Below the pieces are notes generated by a model, which was not told where the DNA came from, did no database searches, and worked only from the letters and a program-made list of their open reading frames with translations. This document shows, piece by piece, positions 8,086-11,085 of a DNA stretch of 11,085 nucleotides. The position numbers were made by a program, and so were the translations under genes. Each line of letters starts with the position of its first letter. Position 1 is the first letter of the stretch. The stretch spans positions 1 to 11,085 of the forward strand of contig JARKUZ010000049.1 in NCBI GenBank assembly GCA_029851945.1, written 5' to 3'. This stretch comes from Terrisporobacter sp. (GTDB lineage Bacteria; Bacillota_A; Clostridia; Peptostreptococcales; Peptostreptococcaceae).

Positions 8086-8234
8086 CTTTCGGAGGGAGAG
8101 AAATACTGTAATATGGGTTATTAATAAATAGGTATTAAAAAGCATATTATGGATCGGAAATATTATTATTTGCGAAAAAAGAGAAATATGAGTTAATTCT
8201 CTAGTTATTTTTATGTTAAAGAGGGGATGAAAAC
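8086..8234 (+). other. Expression-platform region between aptamer and rseC-like gene
   Basis: This 149-base stretch carries no ORF of any length. It has a long imperfect stem, taatatg (8109-8115) with catatta (8143-8149). It also has a small hairpin, agagaa (8180-8185) with ttctct (8197-8202), followed by a T-rich tract to 8212. The same ttctct could instead pair with agagaa at 8097-8102, next to the CGGAGGG element, so two mutually exclusive folds are possible. Whether control is by termination or by hiding the Shine-Dalgarno (AAAGAGGGGA, 8218-8227) is not clear. Confidence 0.4.
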
Positions 8235-8669
8235 ATGAATCAACAAGGGTTTATAATAGATATTGTAGATGATAAAACCGCAAAGATGATAATGCAACGT
8301 CATTCAGCTTGTGCGTCATGTGGAAAGTGTAATAAATTGTCATCTGAGTGTCAAGATTTAGTAGTGGAAGTAGATAATCATATAGGGGCCAAAAAAGGTG
8401 ATCATGTAGAAGTTAGTATGGAAAGTGTGAAAGTACTTAAGGCTACTATGCTTGCTTATGTTGTACCTTTAGTATTTTTATTGGTAGGAACTATATTAAC
8501 TTACTTTATATTAGATTTAATAAATTATTCAGGACAAATTGAACTTATTAGCGGAATTACTGGATTGGTATGCACTTTTATTTCTTATGTAATCTTAAAT
8601 AAAAATGATAAGAAATTTAGAGAGAGTAGAGACTATATACCAGTTGTAACGAAAATAATGGAACAATAG
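8235..8669 (+). CDS. RseC/MucC-family (SoxR-reducing system) membrane protein
   Basis: A 144-residue protein with the RseC (PF04246) layout. It has a short N-terminal domain carrying a Cys cluster, CASCGKCNKLSSEC (C26, C29, C32, C39; spacing CX2CX2CX6C), and a small beta-rich segment ending in GDHVEVSM. Two membrane helices follow (about 72-96 and 103-124), with a basic C-terminus. In Gram-negatives, RseC acts in the electron path that keeps SoxR reduced and in anti-sigma control. In clostridia the family is of uncertain role and is tied by annotation to Rnf-like redox systems. Four cysteines suggest metal or Fe-S binding or thiol redox, which is inference. The ATG follows AAAGAGGGGA by 7 bases. 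Expression should be under the cobalamin riboswitch upstream, an unusual pairing. The gene ends at a bidirectional terminator. Confidence 0.88.
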   Translation: MNQQGFIIDIVDDKTAKMIMQRHSACASCGKCNKLSSECQDLVVEVDNHIGAKKGDHVEVSMESVKVLKATMLAYVVPLVFLLVGTILTYFILDLINYSGQIELISGITGLVCTFISYVILNKNDKKFRESRDYIPVVTKIMEQ

Positions 8670-8687
8670 ATGTTTTTGATTGAAATA

Positions 8688-8729
8688 AAAAGAAGTATTT
8701 AACATTTGCAGTTAAATACTTCTTTTTTT
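8688..8729. terminator. Bidirectional intrinsic terminator
   Basis: A perfect 16-bp stem, aaaagaagtatttaac (8688-8703) with gttaaatacttctttt (8711-8726), closes a 7-base loop. It ends in a T-run on the + strand (8723-8729) and, through the A-run, a T-run on the - strand. It sits between two converging genes, rseC-like (+) and the thrE pair (-), and can serve both. Confidence 0.93.
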
Positions 8730-8742
8730 CATAAAGTGGAGC

Positions 8743-8758
8743 ACGCACTTAGTTGCGT
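8743..8758. repeat. Short GC-rich hairpin between converging genes
   Basis: The arms acgca (8743-8747) and tgcgt (8754-8758) flank a 6-base loop. It sits in a locally GC-richer patch (about 8737-8763) just after the stop of the thrE small-subunit gene. It has no T-run of its own. It may assist termination on the - strand or be a dispersed repeat; only its presence is seen. Confidence 0.35.
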
Positions 8759-8768
8759 AAGCGAATTT

Positions 8769-9251
8769 TTATTTGATTAACTTTTTTAATTGCAGTTTTT
8801 TGTTTCGTATTTTAGATGCAATTATATAATAAGTATTTACTAGAGATGTAATTAATAGCACACCCATTGCTATGGAAGCACTTACAAAAACTGCATTAGT
8901 GCCAATTGACACAGCATTAGTATAATTACCTTCAACTAAAGAAAGCATGGTTTTATAAAGTCCAAGTCCAGGTATCAAAGGCAATATTCCAGGTATTGCA
9001 AATATGATAGCAGGGAATTTCATTTTTCTTGCAAGTATTTCACTAACTAATGATATAAAGCTAGCTGCGAAAAAATTAGCTAACATAGCATTTCCCGATA
9101 TATCGAATAAAATCATATATATAGTCCAACCGATACCTCCAATAACTCCTACTGGAATTAATGAACGCTTTGGAGAATTGAAAAATATTGAAAATCCTGC
9201 TGTAGCTAAAGCTGAAAATATAAAATTAATAATAAGTATATTTAAAGTCAT
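8769..9251 (-). CDS. Threonine/serine exporter, small subunit (ThrE_2 domain, YjjB-like)
   Basis: A 160-residue polytopic membrane protein with about five hydrophobic segments and almost no soluble part. It fits the ThrE_2 (PF12821) half that is split off in Firmicutes and in E. coli YjjB. Conserved-looking features include FAIPGILPLIPG and the helix SALATAGFSIFF. The reading frame extends to a TTG at 9264-9266, but that codon overlaps the Shine-Dalgarno. GGAGG (9260-9264 complement) is placed 8 bases before the ATG at 9249-9251, so that ATG (MTLNIL) is chosen. The partner gene's stop ends 4 bases upstream, indicating translational coupling, and the two products should form one exporter. The actual substrate is assumed from the family. 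Confidence 0.9.
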   Translation of the reverse strand: MTLNILIINFIFSALATAGFSIFFNSPKRSLIPVGVIGGIGWTIYMILFDISGNAMLANFFAASFISLVSEILARKMKFPAIIFAIPGILPLIPGLGLYKTMLSLVEGNYTNAVSIGTNAVFVSASIAMGVLLITSLVNTYYIIASKIRNKKLQLKKLIK

Positions 9252-9255
9252 TTCA

Positions 9256-10038
9256 TTAACCTCCAAATCTATGAGTTAAGTCTAAAACAACACCAACACC
9301 GACGGCTATAGCAGCAGAAATTAAAATTGCTTCTACAATTCTAGATATACCTGCTATTAGATTTCCAGAAATTAAGTCTCTAAGGCCTTTTATAAAAGAA
9401 ACCCCAGGTAAAAGAGGCATTATGGAACCAACTATTAGTGAAGTAGAATTTTGTAAAACATTATAATTTACTAATAAGTTACCAAGGACTGCTATGGAAA
9501 AAGAACTCATTAGTGTTGCGAAAAATGTTATTCCATTTAATTTCAATATCTTATTGTAAATAATTACTCCGATACTTGCTATTATTAATGTCAAAATAAA
9601 GTCTAACACAGTAGTACCACCTATTAAATAGGCAAATGAAGCTGATGCCATAGCAGTACCAATAAAGTATATAAACTGATTATAATCTTTTACTGCTTCA
9701 ACTTCCTTTAATTTGTCAATGGCATATATAGGATCTATATCTTCATTTTGGACAAACTCTCTAGAAATATCATTTAATTTATCAATTTTAGTCAAATTGA
9801 TTGTTCTCTTAGAAATAGTTTTCATAAAAGTTAATCCGTCAAACTTTTCATCTGAAATAATTACGCAAGTTGGTGTAGTAAACACATTAACATGTTTAAA
9901 TCCTCTAGATTTACAAACTCTAAGAACACTATCTTCAACTCTAGATGTTTCTGCTCCGTTAGTTAACATTTGTTCTCCAAGTAATAGAGCAAATCTTAGA
10001 ATCTCTTTCTTATAGCTGATTTGAAATTCTTTTTTCAT
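9256..10038 (-). CDS. Threonine/serine exporter, large subunit (ThrE domain, YjjP-like)
   Basis: 260 residues, the usual size for the PF06738 half of split ThrE systems (E. coli YjjP). The cytoplasmic N-terminal domain (about 1-115) shows the signature LLGEQMLTNGAETSRVEDSV and the strand pair HVNVFTTPTCVIIS. About five membrane helices follow (about 122-255), including PLLPGVSFIKGLRDL, which mirrors the proline motif in the small subunit. The start is firm: AGGAGGA (10043-10049 complement) precedes the ATG closely. The last codons (THRFGG) contain the ribosome binding site of the downstream subunit. In Corynebacterium the two halves are fused in ThrE, which exports threonine and serine. That substrate is inferred here, and organic acids have been reported for YjjPB. 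Confidence 0.93.
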   Translation of the reverse strand: MKKEFQISYKKEILRFALLLGEQMLTNGAETSRVEDSVLRVCKSRGFKHVNVFTTPTCVIISDEKFDGLTFMKTISKRTINLTKIDKLNDISREFVQNEDIDPIYAIDKLKEVEAVKDYNQFIYFIGTAMASASFAYLIGGTTVLDFILTLIIASIGVIIYNKILKLNGITFFATLMSSFSIAVLGNLLVNYNVLQNSTSLIVGSIMPLLPGVSFIKGLRDLISGNLIAGISRIVEAILISAAIAVGVGVVLDLTHRFGG

Positions 10039-10070
10039 AAAGTCCTCCTATTTATATTATTAACAAAAAG

Positions 10071-10079
10071 ATTATATCA
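10071..10079 (-). promoter_or_regulatory. Extended -10 promoter of the thrE pair
   Basis: On the - strand the sequence reads TGATATAAT (10079 to 10071), a perfect TATAAT with the TG extension. No good -35 is found 16-18 bases further upstream, which is acceptable for extended -10 promoters. The start would lie near 10064, about 25 bases before the ATG. Confidence 0.55.
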
Positions 10080-10140
10080 AAAATCTTTGGAAAAGTTATA
10101 AAAATTATCTATTTATTGGAAAATATTTATTTCGAGTTAA

Positions 10141-10181
10141 ATAATATATAGAAGAAAAAATAATTTTCTTCTATATATTAT
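10141..10181. repeat. Perfect 18-bp inverted repeat upstream of the thrE pair
   Basis: The arms ataatatatagaagaaaa (10141-10158) and its exact complement (10164-10181) flank the 5-base loop aataa. It lies between the divergent thrE pair and the membrane ORF remnant. A second, weaker inverted pair follows at once: gttatat (10182-10188) with atataac (10202-10208). No clean T-run follows the strong stem, although the next bases are T-rich. It could be a terminator of a lost gene, a regulatory site or a small mobile-element remnant. Confidence 0.75.
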
Positions 10182-10239
10182 GTTATATATTTTTTTATAT
10201 AATATAACAACTTTTAATTATATTTACAAAACTTTGTAC

Positions 10240-10635
10240 ATGTATAAAATATCAGTTTTAGTATTAGGAATTGCACTTATATTAGATATTGTAACTATGT
10301 TTATATTAGAGTTAAAAGGTGGAGATACAACTGCTTTATTAGGTGGTACTGCAGTAGGTTTATTAATATTTATCGATGTATTAAATAATCCTAAAAATAG
10401 TTTGGATGAAGTTGCAGAACATGTTGTTCACGGACTTAGTTTTGCAATAAGTATATTTGGGGTAATTATCCAAATAGCAGTCGTATGGGTTGGAGGAGGT
10501 TACTTAGTTCATTGGTCGGTGGTTGCAGCAACTGCAATATGTGGTGTTAGTCCTATTGAATTAGCTAAAAGAAACTTTATACCTATCATGGTAGGATTTG
10601 TGGTAACAACTATAGTTGCAATATTCCTCATTTAA
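10240..10635 (+). CDS. Short polytopic membrane ORF, probably the 3' remnant of a transporter gene
   Basis: 131 residues from the ATG at 10240; the frame also has an ATG at 10180, inside the inverted repeat. It has about four hydrophobic segments (4-24, 33-50, 69-95, 108-131). The hydrophilic loop NNPKNSLDEVAEHVVHG and the C-terminal VSPIELAKRNFIPIMVG look like the last third of a larger ion or organic-acid permease. That is an impression, not a recognised family. No Shine-Dalgarno precedes either ATG, and no usable promoter is seen. The first 20 residues from 10180 (MLYIFLYNITTFNYIYK) look like translated AT-rich non-coding DNA. I infer a truncated gene whose 5' part was lost, perhaps by rearrangement next to the rRNA operon. 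A functional small membrane protein cannot be excluded, because the remaining frame is intact and well composed. Confidence 0.55.
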   Translation: MYKISVLVLGIALILDIVTMFILELKGGDTTALLGGTAVGLLIFIDVLNNPKNSLDEVAEHVVHGLSFAISIFGVIIQIAVVWVGGGYLVHWSVVAATAICGVSPIELAKRNFIPIMVGFVVTTIVAIFLI

Positions 10636-10799
10636 TTAAAATCTGATTATTTATATTAAACTGTAGGGTTTATGCTCTAAAGTATTTTATTTATAAAATG
10701 TTTAGTTATAAATAGATTTATTCATATACAATAAATTTAATAATTTATGATGTATATTTATAAGAAAAATAGAAACAATATAAATATATGAAAAAGTAG
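10636..10799. other. AT-rich gap before the rRNA promoters
   Basis: No gene or convincing terminator is seen. The very AT-rich part just upstream of the first rRNA promoter (about 10750-10799, with A- and T-tracts) may act as an UP element, as is usual for rRNA operons. The palindrome attttat/ataaaat (10684-10699) has only a 2-base loop and is not counted as a terminator. Confidence 0.4.
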
Positions 10800-10828
10800 T
10801 TGACAATATATTTTTATGATGATAAAAT
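10800..10828 (+). promoter_or_regulatory. rRNA operon promoter P1
   Basis: A consensus TTGACA (10800-10805) is 17 bases from TAAAAT (10823-10828), which carries a TGA extension. The DNA upstream is A/T-tract rich. Transcription would start near 10835, about 205 bases before the 16S sequence. Confidence 0.85.
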
Positions 10829-10882
10829 TATACTTGTCTTAAAGAAAATAACAACTTTAAGAAAATAGTTTATGAAAAGTTG

Positions 10883-10911
10883 TTGACAAAACTGAACAAC
10901 TCTGATAGACT
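10883..10911 (+). promoter_or_regulatory. rRNA operon promoter P2
   Basis: A consensus TTGACA (10883-10888) is 17 bases from TAGACT (10906-10911), again preceded by TGA. The arms agttgtt (10878-10884) and aacaact (10895-10901) form an inverted repeat across the -35 element. Tandem promoters are normal for rRNA operons and allow growth-rate control. Confidence 0.85.
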
Positions 10912-10928
10912 AAAGAAGTTGAATGACA

Positions 10929-10947
10929 AGAACTTTGAAAATTAAAC
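10929..10947 (+). promoter_or_regulatory. boxA-like antitermination site in the rRNA leader
   Basis: The bases AGAACTTTGAAAATTAAAC resemble the Firmicute rRNA leader boxA (CTTTGAAAA core) bound by NusB/NusE, and sit at the expected place between P2 and the 16S gene. A palindrome, TTAATTCTT/AAGAATTAA (10964-10982), follows. The assignment rests on similarity and position only. Confidence 0.5.
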
Positions 10948-11039
10948 AGTAGGTTAACATAAATTAATTCTTTAAGAATTAAACACAAACAAACCAAGCC
11001 AGATATTCAGATAATGATTAGTCTGAGCAGGTAACAACT

Positions 11040-11085
<46 letters not shown>

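Noticed and set aside
9252..9266. TTG start at 9266 for the thrE small subunit
   Set aside because: It overlaps the GGAGG ribosome binding site that correctly serves the ATG at 9249-9251.
9004..9279. Open frame on the + strand opposite the thrE small-subunit gene
   Set aside because: The - strand frame has family features, a coupled start and a ribosome binding site; this one has none.
9713..10015. Open frame on the + strand opposite the thrE large-subunit gene
   Set aside because: It is a shadow of the conserved ThrE N-terminal domain.

Overview
The window is very AT-rich and looks like a low-GC Firmicute of class Clostridia, most likely Peptostreptococcaceae (the Clostridioides/Paraclostridium/Romboutsia group). 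The grounds are base composition, strong GGAGG-type ribosome binding sites, the protein set (a coiled-coil FtsX-like permease, DUF1846, an RseC-family protein, a split ThrE exporter) and the layout of the rRNA promoters. The genus is an inference; the 46 bases of 16S rRNA at the right edge are too conserved to settle it.

Layout. 1-3293 (+): a large ABC-transporter permease (FtsX/MacB type) that lacks only its first few codons. 3395-3598 (+): a 67-residue cysteine-rich membrane protein behind a possible mother-cell sporulation promoter, closed by a strong terminator. 3699-5472 (+): a DUF1846 gene with two candidate promoters and a long leader, ending in a terminator. 5734-6828 (+): dinB (DNA polymerase IV) with its own terminator. 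6930-7841 (+): a cation diffusion facilitator. 7836-8669 (+): a cobalamin riboswitch followed by an RseC-family redox membrane protein. 8688-8729: a terminator that works in both directions between converging units. 8769-10038 (-): a translationally coupled threonine/serine exporter pair. 10141-10181: a perfect 18-bp inverted repeat. 10240-10635 (+): a short membrane ORF that looks like the 3' remnant of a transporter. 10800-11085 (+): tandem rRNA promoters, the leader and the 5' end of a 16S rRNA gene.

Most units are monocistronic and insulated by intrinsic terminators, so this is largely an ordinary chromosomal region flanking an rRNA operon. I see no phage, insertion sequence, CRISPR array or defence system. 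The most interesting point is the pairing of a B12 riboswitch with an RseC-family redox protein rather than an obvious cobalamin transport or synthesis gene. Next are the possibly sporulation-controlled Cys-rich peptide, the very long, symmetric coiled-coil hairpin in the permease, and the unexplained leader of the DUF1846 gene.
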